Assembly: GCA_947472735.1 (NCBI GenBank)
Contig: CANJBY010000001.1
Span: forward strand, 62,001 to 126,000
Source: Sphingomonadaceae bacterium
GTDB taxonomy: Bacteria > Pseudomonadota > Alphaproteobacteria > Sphingomonadales > Sphingomonadaceae
Direction of reading: 5' to 3'
Length of the DNA stretch: 64,000 nt
In this document: one piece after another, positions 1 to 7,934 of the stretch
Layout of the letters: each line of letters opens with the position of its first letter
Position numbering within the stretch: the stretch's first letter is position 1
Translations under genes and position numbers: made by a program
Notes under the pieces: model-generated
Told to the model about the DNA's origin: nothing
Seen by the model: the letters and a program-made list of their open reading frames with translations, nothing else
Databases searched by the model: none

Positions 1-410
1 CCTGCCAGCTTCACCCCGGGCAGCAGCACGCCGAGCATCGCCTGGACCTGCGCCTTCTCTGCCCCGCCGGTACCGACGATGGCCTTTTTGACCAGCCGGG
101 TGGCATATTCGTGCACCGGCAGTCCGGCGCGGGCGAGTGCCAGCAGGCAGACGCCGCGGGCCTGCCCCAGCTTCAGGGTCGATTGCGGGTTCTTGTTGAC
201 GAACACCTCTTCCACCGCGCCCTGATCCGGCTGATGGCGTGCAATCACATCGGCGAGTTCGCGATCAATCGTGACCAACCGTTCGGCCAGAGATGCCTTG
301 GGGTCAGTCTTGACCTGGCCATTGGCGATATGGCTCAGCCGGTTGCCGTTCTTCGCCACGATCCCCCAGCCCGTGCAGCTAAGCGAGGGATCGAGGCCGA
401 GAATCAGCAT
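1..410 (-). CDS. ruvC: Crossover junction endodeoxyribonuclease RuvC (partial, 3' end outside window)
   Basis: This is the Holliday junction resolvase that cuts four-way DNA junctions during recombination repair, working with the RuvAB helicase. About 136 N-terminal codons are visible; the rest lies beyond base 1. The protein opens with [16 protein letters not shown], which holds the first catalytic Asp (D7). The stretch [20 protein letters not shown] carries the catalytic Glu and the conserved basic and glutamine residues. The ATG at 410-408 sits directly behind the stop of the DUF3147 gene (412-414), so the two are translationally coupled. The yebC to ruvC order is common in proteobacteria. 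Confidence 0.95.
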   Translation of the reverse strand, partial: MLILGLDPSLSCTGWGIVAKNGNRLSHIANGQVKTDPKASLAERLVTIDRELADVIARHQPDQGAVEEVFVNKNPQSTLKLGQARGVCLLALARAGLPVHEYATRLVKKAIVGTGGAEKAQVQAMLGVLLPGVKLA

Positions 411-411
411 C

Positions 412-762
412 TCAGAGCCGCAGCCCGAAGCGCGGCCCGATCTGCATCATTGCCAGGTAGAGCCCGATGGTGAGCAAGCAACCGGCCCCCAGCGCCGCCC
501 AGAACGGGACGCCGCTGCGCAGCAGTGCTGGGATCAGCAGGAACATCGGCAACGAGGGGAGGACGTACCAGAAGGTCGCCTCGGCGTGGATCGCCATGTT
601 TTCCGCGTCCGGCCGGGCATGCCACAGCAGGATCATGCCCAGCACCGAGACCAGCGGCAGCGAAGCCACCAGCGCGCCCATCGCGGGCAGGCGCTTGCCG
701 ATTTCGGAGATCGCCACGATCAACGCGCCTGAAAGCAGTGCTTTCGCGGCCAATTGCCACAT
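412..762 (-). CDS. DUF3147 family small membrane protein
   Basis: This is a 116-residue, very hydrophobic protein with about four predicted membrane helices (roughly residues 5-22, 30-48, 64-82 and 88-108). The short Gly/Ala/Leu-rich layout and the segment [20 protein letters not shown] fit the DUF3147 family, whose function is not established. It lies between yebC and ruvC on the same strand, with its stop two bases before the ruvC start, so it is probably co-transcribed with ruvC. I see no catalytic motif. Confidence 0.8.
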   Translation of the reverse strand: MWQLAAKALLSGALIVAISEIGKRLPAMGALVASLPLVSVLGMILLWHARPDAENMAIHAEATFWYVLPSLPMFLLIPALLRSGVPFWAALGAGCLLTIGLYLAMMQIGPRFGLRL

Positions 763-793
763 CAGAGCCGGGGCCTGCTGGTCGCGGCCGCCA

Positions 794-1537
794 TCAGGCC
801 AGCTTTTCCATCACTGCATCGGGGATGTCGTAGTTGCCCCAGACGGTCTGCACATCGTCGTCGTCGTCAAGCACGTCGATCAGCTTGAGCAGGGTGCGGG
901 CCGCATTTTCGTCGACTTCGGTCTTGAGGCCGGGTTTCCAGCCGAGCTTTACGCCCTCGGCTTCACCCAGGGTCTTTTCCAGCTCGCGAGCAACCGGGTG
1001 AAGGGCGTCGATCGCGACCCAGATCTGGTGGCCGTCATCATCACTTTCGACATCGTCGGCGCCCGCTTCGATCGCGGCTTCGAGCACTTTGTCCTCGTCG
1101 CCGGCGACCGCGCCGTATTCGATCAGGCCGAGGCGGTCGAATCCATGGCTGACCGCGCCACTGGCGCCCAGATTCCCGCCGTTCTTGGCAAAGGCCGTGC
1201 GGACATTGGTGGCGGTGCGGTTGCGGTTGTCGGTCAGCGCCTCGACAATCAAGGCGACGCCACCGGGCCCGTAGCCCTCATAGCGCACTTCCTCGTAGTT
1301 ATCGCCTTCGCCCTTGCTGGCCTTGTCGATCGCCCGCTGGATGTTGTCCTTGGGCATCGACTGCGCCTTGGCCGCATTGACCGCAGCGCGCAGGCGCGGG
1401 TTCATGTCCGGATCGGGCATGCCCATCTTGGCCGCGACGGTGATTTCGCGGCTGAGCTTGGAGAACTGCGCCGAGCGCTTCTTATCCTGCGCGCCCTTGC
1501 GATGCATGATGTTCTTGAATTTGGAATGACCTGCCAT
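794..1537 (-). CDS. yebC: YebC/PmpR family regulatory protein
   Basis: This 247-residue protein starts with [18 protein letters not shown], the signature N-terminus of the YebC/PmpR family (DUF28). It also has the conserved segment [20 protein letters not shown] at about residues 87-106. The length matches the family norm of about 245-250. Members have been described as DNA-binding regulators and, more recently, as factors that help ribosomes through difficult sequences; the sequence alone does not say which applies here. It is upstream of the DUF3147 gene and ruvC on the same strand (31-base gap), the usual yebC-ruvC neighbourhood. Confidence 0.95.
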   Translation of the reverse strand: MAGHSKFKNIMHRKGAQDKKRSAQFSKLSREITVAAKMGMPDPDMNPRLRAAVNAAKAQSMPKDNIQRAIDKASKGEGDNYEEVRYEGYGPGGVALIVEALTDNRNRTATNVRTAFAKNGGNLGASGAVSHGFDRLGLIEYGAVAGDEDKVLEAAIEAGADDVESDDDGHQIWVAIDALHPVARELEKTLGEAEGVKLGWKPGLKTEVDENAARTLLKLIDVLDDDDDVQTVWGNYDIPDAVMEKLA

Positions 1538-1593
1538 GATCCGCCGTCAGCTTGGGTTGGAATTTGGCCCAGCCCGTAGCGGAGCAAGCCGCT

Positions 1594-1911
1594 TCACACA
1601 ACCACAGCGGTGCCCGAGACGCTGACCATCAGCATGGAGCCGGCCTTGCCCAGCACTTCGTAATCGATATCGACACCGACCACGGCGTTGCCGCCCAGTC
1701 GCACGGCCGCAGCTTCGAGTTCGGCAAATGCCTCGAGGCGGGCCCCGGCGAGGACCTCTTCATACTTGCCCGAGCGGCCGCCGAAGATGTCCGTGACCGA
1801 GGCAAAGAGATCGCGGACGATATTAGCCCCGGCGATCACTTCACCGGTAACGACGCCGCAATATTGCGTGATCGGGCGGCCTTCGATCGTGGGCGTGGTG
1901 GTGATGATCAT
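1594..1911 (-). CDS. YbjQ/UPF0145 family heavy-metal-binding-domain-like protein
   Basis: This 105-residue protein begins [20 protein letters not shown] and contains [19 protein letters not shown], both typical of the YbjQ/UPF0145 family. It also has [20 protein letters not shown] followed by [10 protein letters not shown]. The family forms small pentameric assemblies and is annotated as a putative heavy-metal-binding domain, but no function is established. It lies between yebC and the gapR-like gene on the same strand. Confidence 0.88.
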   Translation of the reverse strand: MIITTTPTIEGRPITQYCGVVTGEVIAGANIVRDLFASVTDIFGGRSGKYEEVLAGARLEAFAELEAAAVRLGGNAVVGVDIDYEVLGKAGSMLMVSVSGTAVVV

Positions 1912-1943
1912 CGCAATTTCCTCTCCGGTCGGGCCGGCCGGGT

Positions 1944-2180
1944 TCAGCCCAGCCCCAGGGCGGCTTTATAGAGATCGAGAATGGTTTCCATCTCGGCGCG
2001 GTCGTCCGGGCTCATCTTCCGCAGGCGGACGATCTGGCGCATGATCTTGGCGTCATAGCCTACCGCCTTGGCCTCGGCATAAACGTCGCGGATGTCGTCG
2101 GCGATGCCCTTCTTCTCCTCCTCAAGGCGTTCGACGCGTTCGATCAGGAGGCGCAGGCGGTCGTCGGTGGTCTCGGCCAT
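1944..2180 (-). CDS. gapR: GapR-type DUF2312 nucleoid-associated protein
   Basis: This 78-residue protein is dominated by a heptad-rich coiled coil ([20 protein letters not shown]). It then has the DUF2312 core [20 protein letters not shown] and [23 protein letters not shown]2312 includes Caulobacter GapR, which binds overtwisted DNA ahead of replication and transcription complexes and supports topoisomerases. Length and order of parts match that family closely. The assignment of the GapR role is by family, not by anything regulatory seen here. Confidence 0.88.
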   Translation of the reverse strand: MAETTDDRLRLLIERVERLEEEKKGIADDIRDVYAEAKAVGYDAKIMRQIVRLRKMSPDDRAEMETILDLYKAALGLG

Positions 2181-2317
2181 GGAAATAAATGCTCCGCTAA
2201 GGTGAATCGGTTGGGGGCGCGATAGCGGCGGGAGGGGATTCGGGCAAAGCGGTGCCTGTGGAAATCATTGCAGGATCGATCCGGAACAGTGGCCGGGTCG
2301 AACGCATACAGCCAGCG

Positions 2318-2338
2318 GTCCCGGATCAGGTCCGGGAC
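2318..2338. repeat. Perfect 8-5-8 inverted repeat, REP-like or terminator-like
   Basis: GTCCCGGA at 2318-2325 and TCCGGGAC at 2331-2338 enclose a 5-base loop. The element ends six bases beyond the stop of the leftward DUF1244 gene. There is no U-run after the stem on either strand, so it is not a classical intrinsic terminator. CCGGATC-centred palindromes of this kind are dispersed between genes in many alphaproteobacteria, but only this copy is obvious in the window. The rest of the 2181-2344 gap shows no gene. Confidence 0.5.
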
Positions 2339-2344
2339 GACGGA

Positions 2345-2680
2345 TCAGTGCGCGCCGCCGTTCTTCTTCAGGCTCGCTTCCATCCGCGCCAGTTGCTCCG
2401 CTGTCGCTTCGGTGTGGAACTTTGCCTTCCACTCAGCCGCCGGCATGCCATGGATCACTTCGCGGGCGGTGGCCTTGTCAAACCCGGCGCCGGCATCATT
2501 GATCCAGTCGGCCAGGCAGTTCCGGCAAAACCCCGAAAGTCCCATCAGGTCGATGTTCTGGGCATCGTGGCGGTGGCGCAGATGGCGCACCAACCGGCGA
2601 AACGCGGCGGCGGCAACGGCATCTGGCAGCGCCTCGAGCGGATCGGCAGCGTCTGCATTCGTATTTTCGGAACAGCTCAT
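2345..2680 (-). CDS. DUF1244 domain-containing protein
   Basis: This 111-residue protein has the DUF1244 core from about residue 24: AAFRRLVRHLRHRHDAQNID, then LMGLSGFCRNCLADWINDAG and GMPAAEWKAKFHTEATAEQ. The CRNC pair at the centre is the conserved feature of this small helical family, which has no established function. I chose the ATG at 2680 because earlier in-frame codons would add about 70 residues unlike the family and would run into the promoter region of the divergent pyruvate kinase gene. Confidence 0.85.
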   Translation of the reverse strand: MSCSENTNADAADPLEALPDAVAAAAFRRLVRHLRHRHDAQNIDLMGLSGFCRNCLADWINDAGAGFDKATAREVIHGMPAAEWKAKFHTEATAEQLARMEASLKKNGGAH

Positions 2681-2747
2681 CGGGGTTATCCTTGGTCTTT
2701 GGGTGTGGCTTTGCCATAGGGCAGGCCCTGACTGAAAGGGCAAAAGC

Positions 2748-4226
2748 TTGGCCAAACTCGATCCCCCCAGACTCCAGCCTCGGGGCCGCAAGGTCAAGAT
2801 CCTGGCCACCCTCGGACCCGCCAGCCGCACGCCCGAGATGATCGAACGGTTGCTGCGCGCGGGGGCTGACGCTTTCCGCGTCAACATGAGCCATGGCGAC
2901 CATGAAACTCACGCCGCTACCATCGCCGCAATCCGCGCAGTGGAGAAGCGTCTTGGCCTGACGGTCCCCGTACTGTGCGATCTGCAGGGCCCCAAACTGC
3001 GCGTTGGTCAATTCAAGGACGGCAAGGCGGTGATCCGCCACGGCAGCCATTTCACGCTGGATCGCGATACCACGCCTGGCGACGAAACCCGGGTCTGCCT
3101 GCCGCACCCGGAGCTGTTTGGCGTCCTGCACAAGGGCCAGCGCCTGCTGGTGGACGACGGCAAACTGCGGCTGCGCGTGATCCGTGCCGAACCGGACGAA
3201 ATCCTGTGTTCGGCCGAAGTGGGCGGAGTGATCATGGACCGCAAGGGCGTGAATGTGCCCGATGCCGTGGTTCCTGTGCCCGCGCTGACCGATAAGGACC
3301 GGCGGGACCTCGCCTTCGCGGTTGCGCAAGGTGCCGACTGGATCGCTTTGTCCTTCGTTCAGCGGCCGGAGGACGTTGCGGAAGCGCGCAAGCTGACCGG
3401 GGCCGGCCCGAATGCTCCGGCGCTGATGGCCAAGATCGAAAAGCCGGCGGCGGTCGATCGGCTTGACGAGATCATCGAGCTGTCGGACGGGATCATGGTC
3501 GCGCGCGGGGACCTGGGGGTAGAGCTCAACCCCGAGGAAGTGCCGCCGCTGCAGAAGCGCATTGTCGCGGCCACCCGTCGGTCGGGCAAGCCGGTCGTGG
3601 TGGCGACGCAGATGCTGGAATCGATGATCGAAAGCCCGGCTCCGACCCGCGCCGAAGTCTCCGACGTCGCCAACGCGGTTTACGATGGGGCCGATGCGGT
3701 CATGCTTTCAGCCGAGACCGCCAGCGGTGCCTGGCCGGAAGAAGCGGTAACGATCATGCACCGCATTGCCGCCCAAGTGGAGAGCGATCCGGGCTATGCC
3801 GAGCGGGTTCACTTCACCGAGGTCATGCCCGATGCGACCACTTCCGATGCGCTCGCCCAAGCCTGCGGCGCAATTGCCGCGACGGTGGAAGTAGCCGGTA
3901 TCGTGGTCTTTACCGGTTCGGGCTCGACCGCGCGGAGAGTCGCTCGTGAACGACCCGGCGCGCCGATGCTGGTGCTGACGCCATTGCTGCGAACCGCGAG
4001 GCGGCTCGGGCTGTTGTGGGGCGCCCACGCGGTCCACACCAAGGATATCGGCAGTTTCGAAGAAATGATCGCCAAGGGCAAGCGCATGGCCCTGCGGCAC
4101 GGGTTCGGCCGCGCTGGGTCCCGCCTGATCGCTCTCGCGGGGGTTCCTTTCGGCGTTCCCGGGTCGACCAACCTGCTGCACGTTGTGCGGCTGACCGGCG
4201 ACGAACTGACCCGTCACAGCACCTGA
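2748..4226 (+). CDS. pyk: Pyruvate kinase
   Basis: This enzyme converts phosphoenolpyruvate and ADP to pyruvate and ATP, the last step of glycolysis and Entner-Doudoroff metabolism. The 492-residue protein has RKVKILATLGPASRT, the substrate-binding NMSHGDHE, CDLQGPKLRVG at the B-domain boundary, and VARGDLGVEL for metal binding. The region around MLESMIESPAPTRAE and VMLSAETASG is the usual active-site helix. The start is a TTG at 2748; a GAAAGGG ribosome binding site at 2734-2740 lies seven bases upstream, and no better ATG exists before the conserved core. It is divergent from the DUF1244 gene. Confidence 0.96.
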   Translation: MAKLDPPRLQPRGRKVKILATLGPASRTPEMIERLLRAGADAFRVNMSHGDHETHAATIAAIRAVEKRLGLTVPVLCDLQGPKLRVGQFKDGKAVIRHGSHFTLDRDTTPGDETRVCLPHPELFGVLHKGQRLLVDDGKLRLRVIRAEPDEILCSAEVGGVIMDRKGVNVPDAVVPVPALTDKDRRDLAFAVAQGADWIALSFVQRPEDVAEARKLTGAGPNAPALMAKIEKPAAVDRLDEIIELSDGIMVARGDLGVELNPEEVPPLQKRIVAATRRSGKPVVVATQMLESMIESPAPTRAEVSDVANAVYDGADAVMLSAETASGAWPEEAVTIMHRIAAQVESDPGYAERVHFTEVMPDATTSDALAQACGAIAATVEVAGIVVFTGSGSTARRVARERPGAPMLVLTPLLRTARRLGLLWGAHAVHTKDIGSFEEMIAKGKRMALRHGFGRAGSRLIALAGVPFGVPGSTNLLHVVRLTGDELTRHST

Positions 4227-4278
4227 TATCGCAAGGTTTCCGTAACGGAAAGCTGCCAGAGTGAAATCCTCGCCGGGC

Positions 4279-4309
4279 TTGACTTGCAAACGGTTTGCAA
4301 CTTGCTAAT
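4279..4309 (+). promoter_or_regulatory. Promoter with an embedded 17-bp palindromic operator (LacI-like)
   Basis: A -35-like TTGACT (4279-4284) is followed 18-19 bases later by a weak -10 around TGCTAAT (4303-4309). Between them lies a perfect inverted repeat, TTGCAAAC-G-GTTTGCAA (4284-4300). A palindrome placed in the promoter spacer is the classic position for a repressor. The half site resembles LacI-family operators, although those usually have an even-length centre and this one has an extra central base. No lacI-type gene lies in the window. The receptor gene starts at 4372. Confidence 0.6.
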
Positions 4310-4371
4310 GCGCCCGGAGGGACAAGATTTTAATCGCTTGATTAAGCCGCATTCATAACCCGGGAGCCTCC

Positions 4372-6651
4372 ATGATCGCCATGTTTCGCACCAGTCTGCT
4401 GCTGGGCGCCGCCGTTTGCCTCGCCGGCACCGCACATGCGCAGGACGTGCCTGCAGACAGCGCGATCGACGCGCTTACCGGCGACATCGTCGTCACCGCC
4501 ACCAAGAAGCGTGATGCGGAGAACGTCCAGGACGTGCCGCAGGCGATCACCGCGCTAGGCTCGGCCAGTCTAGATGCCCTCAAGGTGCGCGACTTGCAGT
4601 CGCTCAGCCATGCTGCGCCGGGCGTCAGCCTCGATCAGGTCGGTACGGTGCGCGGGACGGCCAACTTCTCGATTCGCGGACTGGGCATCAACAGTTCCAT
4701 CCCCTCGATCGACCCCACCGTCGGCACCTTTGTCGACGGGATCTATATCGGGGTAAATTCCGGCGTAGTGTTCGATGTATTCGATCTGGATTCGGTCGAG
4801 ATCGTGCGCGGCCCGCAAGGCATCCTGTTCGGCCGCAATACAACCGGCGGCGCCGTGCTGGTGAATACCGGCAACCCGACGAAGGACTGGCATATCAAGG
4901 CAAGGATCGGTGCAGACGGCCCGATCGACGGTGGCCGGGGTGCCGCAAGCATGACCGGACAAGCTTTGGTTTCCGGCCCACTCTCGGATACGGTCGGGAT
5001 CAAGCTGGGCGTCTACCACAACAGTGACGGCGGCTACTTCAAGAACAAGTTCAACAACGGCAACTACGGCAAGGCCAGCACCACGGCCCTGCGCGGCGGC
5101 CTGGCTTTCGAACTTGGCGCCTTGACGATCCTGGCCAAGGGCGAGCTGTTTGACAGCTACGGTGATGGCGCGGTCACGCAGAACCACGGCCTGTTCTCGC
5201 GCGAGACCTTCGATCTCTCGGTTAACAACGAAGGCTTCTATGACGTGCGCAGCTGGTTCGGCTCCCTCCGCGCCGATTACGAGCTGGGCGAAGGCAAGAT
5301 CACCAGCATCTTCGGTTACCGCCACTATCGTCAGTCGACCGATAACGACATCGACTCCTCGCCGCAGTTCCTGTTCCATTCGGTGACGGGTCTGGCGCAG
5401 GAGCAGCTGTCTGATGAGCTGCGCTACAACGGCAAGTTTGGCGCGCTCGATCTGACGTTCGGTGGCTACCTGTTCCACCAGGAGATCGCCTACGAGGAAG
5501 ACCGCAAGCTTCCGACCTCCACCTCGCTGATCTTCTATGGCGGCGGTCGGCAGGACCACGACGTCTACGGCCTGTTCGCCTCCGCCGATGTCGATGTGCT
5601 GCCGACACTCAAGGCCAACCTCGGGATACGGTGGTCGCAGGAAGACAAGGACGCCGTAATCACCTTCGTGCGGCCGCGGGTCGCCTGCTCGGTGATCGCC
5701 GGGACCTGCCCGGTGAGCGGGTTCAACAGCCTGAGCCCGACCGAGCCCAACGGCTTCACCGACAAACGCAGCTGGAAAAGCTGGACGCCGAAACTGGGCC
5801 TGACCTGGACCCCGGCCGAGCACGTGCTGGCCTATGGCAGCTGGACGCGAGGTTACCGCTCGGGTGGCTACAACCTGCGCATCACCGCCCCGGCAGCCTT
5901 TCTTGCCAACGCCGCGATCACCGGGAGCCCGGCCTTCGATGCCGAAAAGGTCGACAGCTACGAAGTGGGGCTAAAGCTCCAGACCGCGGATCGCAAAGGC
6001 ACGCTCAACCTCGCCGCTTACCAGACCGAGGTCGGCAACATGCAGCGCGAGATCAACCTCTCCAGTCCGAGCTCGGGCGTCGCGCAGTCGATCTACAATA
6101 CCGCCGACGCGCGCATTCGCGGCTTCGAGGCGGAAGGGCGCTATCAGCTGACCGACAGGCTGCTGGTCAGCGGTAGCGTCGGGCACATCGACGCGCGGTA
6201 TACCAAGGTGTTCTATGACATCTCGGGCGATGGCGCGATCGGCGCGGCCGACCTTGAGCTCGCCTTGCCGCGCGTCCCGCGCTGGACCTGGGGTGTCGGG
6301 GCGCTGCATGAAGCGTGGATCGGCGAAACTTCGCGGATCGTCACCCGCGTCGATTTCCAGCACCGCAGCCGCTATGCCTATACCGACAGCAACTTCGGCT
6401 GGGTCGCCGCTTCGGACAATCTCGATGCCAGCCTGACCTGGTATCTGCCGGTCAAGGGCATGAGCATTTCGGTGTGGGGCAAAAACCTGCTCGACGAGGT
6501 GCAGTTCGGTGGCGACACGCAAATTCCGTTCGGCTCGGGCGCCTATTCGGACGGCAACAACCGGCCGTTCGATCCCAGCCCGGCGGCAGGCACTTTCTCG
6601 CCCTTGGCGAAAGGCCGCGTTGTCGGCGTGGAGTTTGGGGTGGAGTTCTAG
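4372..6651 (+). CDS. TonB-dependent outer membrane receptor
   Basis: This is a 759-residue outer membrane beta-barrel that imports a scarce ligand using TonB energy. Residues 1-24 form a signal peptide ending in AHAQ. A TonB-box-like DIVVTATKK follows, then the plug domain with SIRGLGINSS and VEIVRGPQGILFGRNTTGGA, and a long barrel ending in an aromatic (GVEFGVEF). Sequence alone does not give the substrate. The gene stands alone with no sugar or siderophore enzymes beside it, but the palindrome in its promoter suggests it is induced by a ligand. Its stop overlaps the stop of the convergent yggS gene by four bases (CTAG, 6648-6651). An alternative start is the ATG at 4381. Confidence 0.93.
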   Translation: MIAMFRTSLLLGAAVCLAGTAHAQDVPADSAIDALTGDIVVTATKKRDAENVQDVPQAITALGSASLDALKVRDLQSLSHAAPGVSLDQVGTVRGTANFSIRGLGINSSIPSIDPTVGTFVDGIYIGVNSGVVFDVFDLDSVEIVRGPQGILFGRNTTGGAVLVNTGNPTKDWHIKARIGADGPIDGGRGAASMTGQALVSGPLSDTVGIKLGVYHNSDGGYFKNKFNNGNYGKASTTALRGGLAFELGALTILAKGELFDSYGDGAVTQNHGLFSRETFDLSVNNEGFYDVRSWFGSLRADYELGEGKITSIFGYRHYRQSTDNDIDSSPQFLFHSVTGLAQEQLSDELRYNGKFGALDLTFGGYLFHQEIAYEEDRKLPTSTSLIFYGGGRQDHDVYGLFASADVDVLPTLKANLGIRWSQEDKDAVITFVRPRVACSVIAGTCPVSGFNSLSPTEPNGFTDKRSWKSWTPKLGLTWTPAEHVLAYGSWTRGYRSGGYNLRITAPAAFLANAAITGSPAFDAEKVDSYEVGLKLQTADRKGTLNLAAYQTEVGNMQREINLSSPSSGVAQSIYNTADARIRGFEAEGRYQLTDRLLVSGSVGHIDARYTKVFYDISGDGAIGAADLELALPRVPRWTWGVGALHEAWIGETSRIVTRVDFQHRSRYAYTDSNFGWVAASDNLDASLTWYLPVKGMSISVWGKNLLDEVQFGGDTQIPFGSGAYSDGNNRPFDPSPAAGTFSPLAKGRVVGVEFGVEF

Positions 6652-7322
6652 GCTCGCGCGCCGAACAGCGCCGAGCCCACCCGCACATGTGTGGCACCGA
6701 GCATGATCGCGGTCTCGAAATCGTCGCTCATCCCCATGGAGCGGCCGGCGAGTCCGTGATCACTGGCGAGTTTGTCGAGAAGGGCGAAGAACGGCGCGGG
6801 CTCGATGCCAAGCGGGGGCACGCACATCAGCCCGATCACCGGCAGCGCGGCAACGCGGGTTTCGGCCAGCAGCGCGGGTAAATCGGCGATGGCGCAACCG
6901 CCTTTCTGCTCTTCAGCGCCGATGTTGACCTGCACGAAGCACGGGACCTGGCGGCCAGCCTTGTCCATGGCCTTGGCCAGTGCCGCAACCAGCGAGGGCC
7001 GATCGAGCGAGTGGATGCAGTCGAACAATAGCACGGCCTCATCCGCCTTGTTCGATTGCAGTTGGCCCACCAGATGAAGCGCGATGCCCGGGTGCGCCTC
7101 GCGCAAGGCCGGCCACTTGGCCTCCGCCTCCTGCACCCGGTTCTCGCCGAAAACGCGCTGCCCGGCCTCAATCAGCGGGCGGATTGCGTCGGTTGGGTGA
7201 GTCTTGCTGATGGCGACCAGCGTAATCTCGTCCACCTTGCGCTGCGAGATCGTGGCTGCGTGGGCCATGCGTGCGCGCACGGCGGCGAGCAGGTCGGCGG
7301 GTTCGGGCGCTGGTGCGGACAT
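6648..7322 (-). CDS. yggS: YggS family PLP homeostasis protein
   Basis: This 224-residue protein belongs to the YggS/PROSC family, which binds pyridoxal 5'-phosphate and balances its free level without a known catalytic reaction. The PLP lysine is in LVAISKTHP near residue 40. The motifs RVFGENRVQEAEAKW, HLVGQLQSNK and SMGMSDDFETAIMLGATHVR follow in family order. The position normally held by R-I-G appears as VRVGSALFG. It is divergent from the thiamine-phosphate-synthase-like gene and convergent with the TonB receptor. Confidence 0.93.
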   Translation of the reverse strand: MSAPAPEPADLLAAVRARMAHAATISQRKVDEITLVAISKTHPTDAIRPLIEAGQRVFGENRVQEAEAKWPALREAHPGIALHLVGQLQSNKADEAVLLFDCIHSLDRPSLVAALAKAMDKAGRQVPCFVQVNIGAEEQKGGCAIADLPALLAETRVAALPVIGLMCVPPLGIEPAPFFALLDKLASDHGLAGRSMGMSDDFETAIMLGATHVRVGSALFGARA

Positions 7323-7347
7323 GGGGCGCTGCTATAGCGTTGCGACG

Positions 7348-7857
7348 ATGAAGCGCCAGACCCCTCTGCCCCGCTTGTGGCTGCTGAGCGATGAGCGCAA
7401 CGATGCGCAGCTTGCGCAAGCGCTGCGCCGCTTACCGCGCGGCAGCGGCTTCATCTACCGCCATTACCACTTGCCCACGGCCCAGCGGCGGCTTCGTTAC
7501 GAGGAATTGCGCCGCTTGTGCAGATTGCGCGGCATCGTTCTCGTCCTCGCCGGTTCGCAGCGGGAAGCGCGGGCCTGGCGAGCCGACGCTGCGTATGGCC
7601 GGTCCGGCGAGGTTGCTACCGTCCACAGCTTGCGCGAACTGCGGCGCTGCACCGGCGCCCGGGTGGCATTGCTCTCGCCGGTGTTCCCGACTCAATCGCA
7701 TCCGGGGGCAACCGGGCTCGGGCCGCTGCGCTTCCTGCTCCTTGCCCGGCAAGCGGCACTGCCCGTCGGCGCGCTGGGCGGAATCAACCGGCAGACGGCC
7801 CGCCGCATTCCCGGCACGGCCTGGGCCGCGATTAATGGATTGTCGGGACGTGCTTGA
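7348..7857 (+). CDS. Thiamine phosphate synthase-like (ThiE/TenI family) protein
   Basis: This 169-residue protein has the C-terminal TenI/ThiE signature LLSPVFPTQSHPGATGLGPL, followed by LPVGALGGI, which forms part of the phosphate-binding site in thiamine phosphate synthases. The N-terminal half is arginine-rich and poorly matched to ThiE, and the protein is shorter than a standard ThiE of about 200-220 residues. True thiamine phosphate synthase activity is therefore uncertain; a TenI-like or unknown role is possible. The ATG at 7348 is chosen because an upstream in-frame start would overlap the divergent yggS gene. thiD lies 29 kb away. Confidence 0.72.
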   Translation: MKRQTPLPRLWLLSDERNDAQLAQALRRLPRGSGFIYRHYHLPTAQRRLRYEELRRLCRLRGIVLVLAGSQREARAWRADAAYGRSGEVATVHSLRELRRCTGARVALLSPVFPTQSHPGATGLGPLRFLLLARQAALPVGALGGINRQTARRIPGTAWAAINGLSGRA

Positions 7858-7879
7858 ATCGCTGGATTCCCGAGGATTC

Positions 7880-7909
7880 TTGACGCGGAGTCACTGACTG
7901 GCGCATAAT
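7880..7909 (+). promoter_or_regulatory. Sigma-70-type promoter for ftsK
   Basis: TTGACG at 7880-7885 and CATAAT at 7904-7909 are separated by 18 bases, a good match to the housekeeping promoter. The ftsK start codon follows 25 bases after the -10, behind AAGGGG. Confidence 0.6.
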
Positions 7910-7934
7910 CCGCATCCAACTGAAGGGGTGCATC

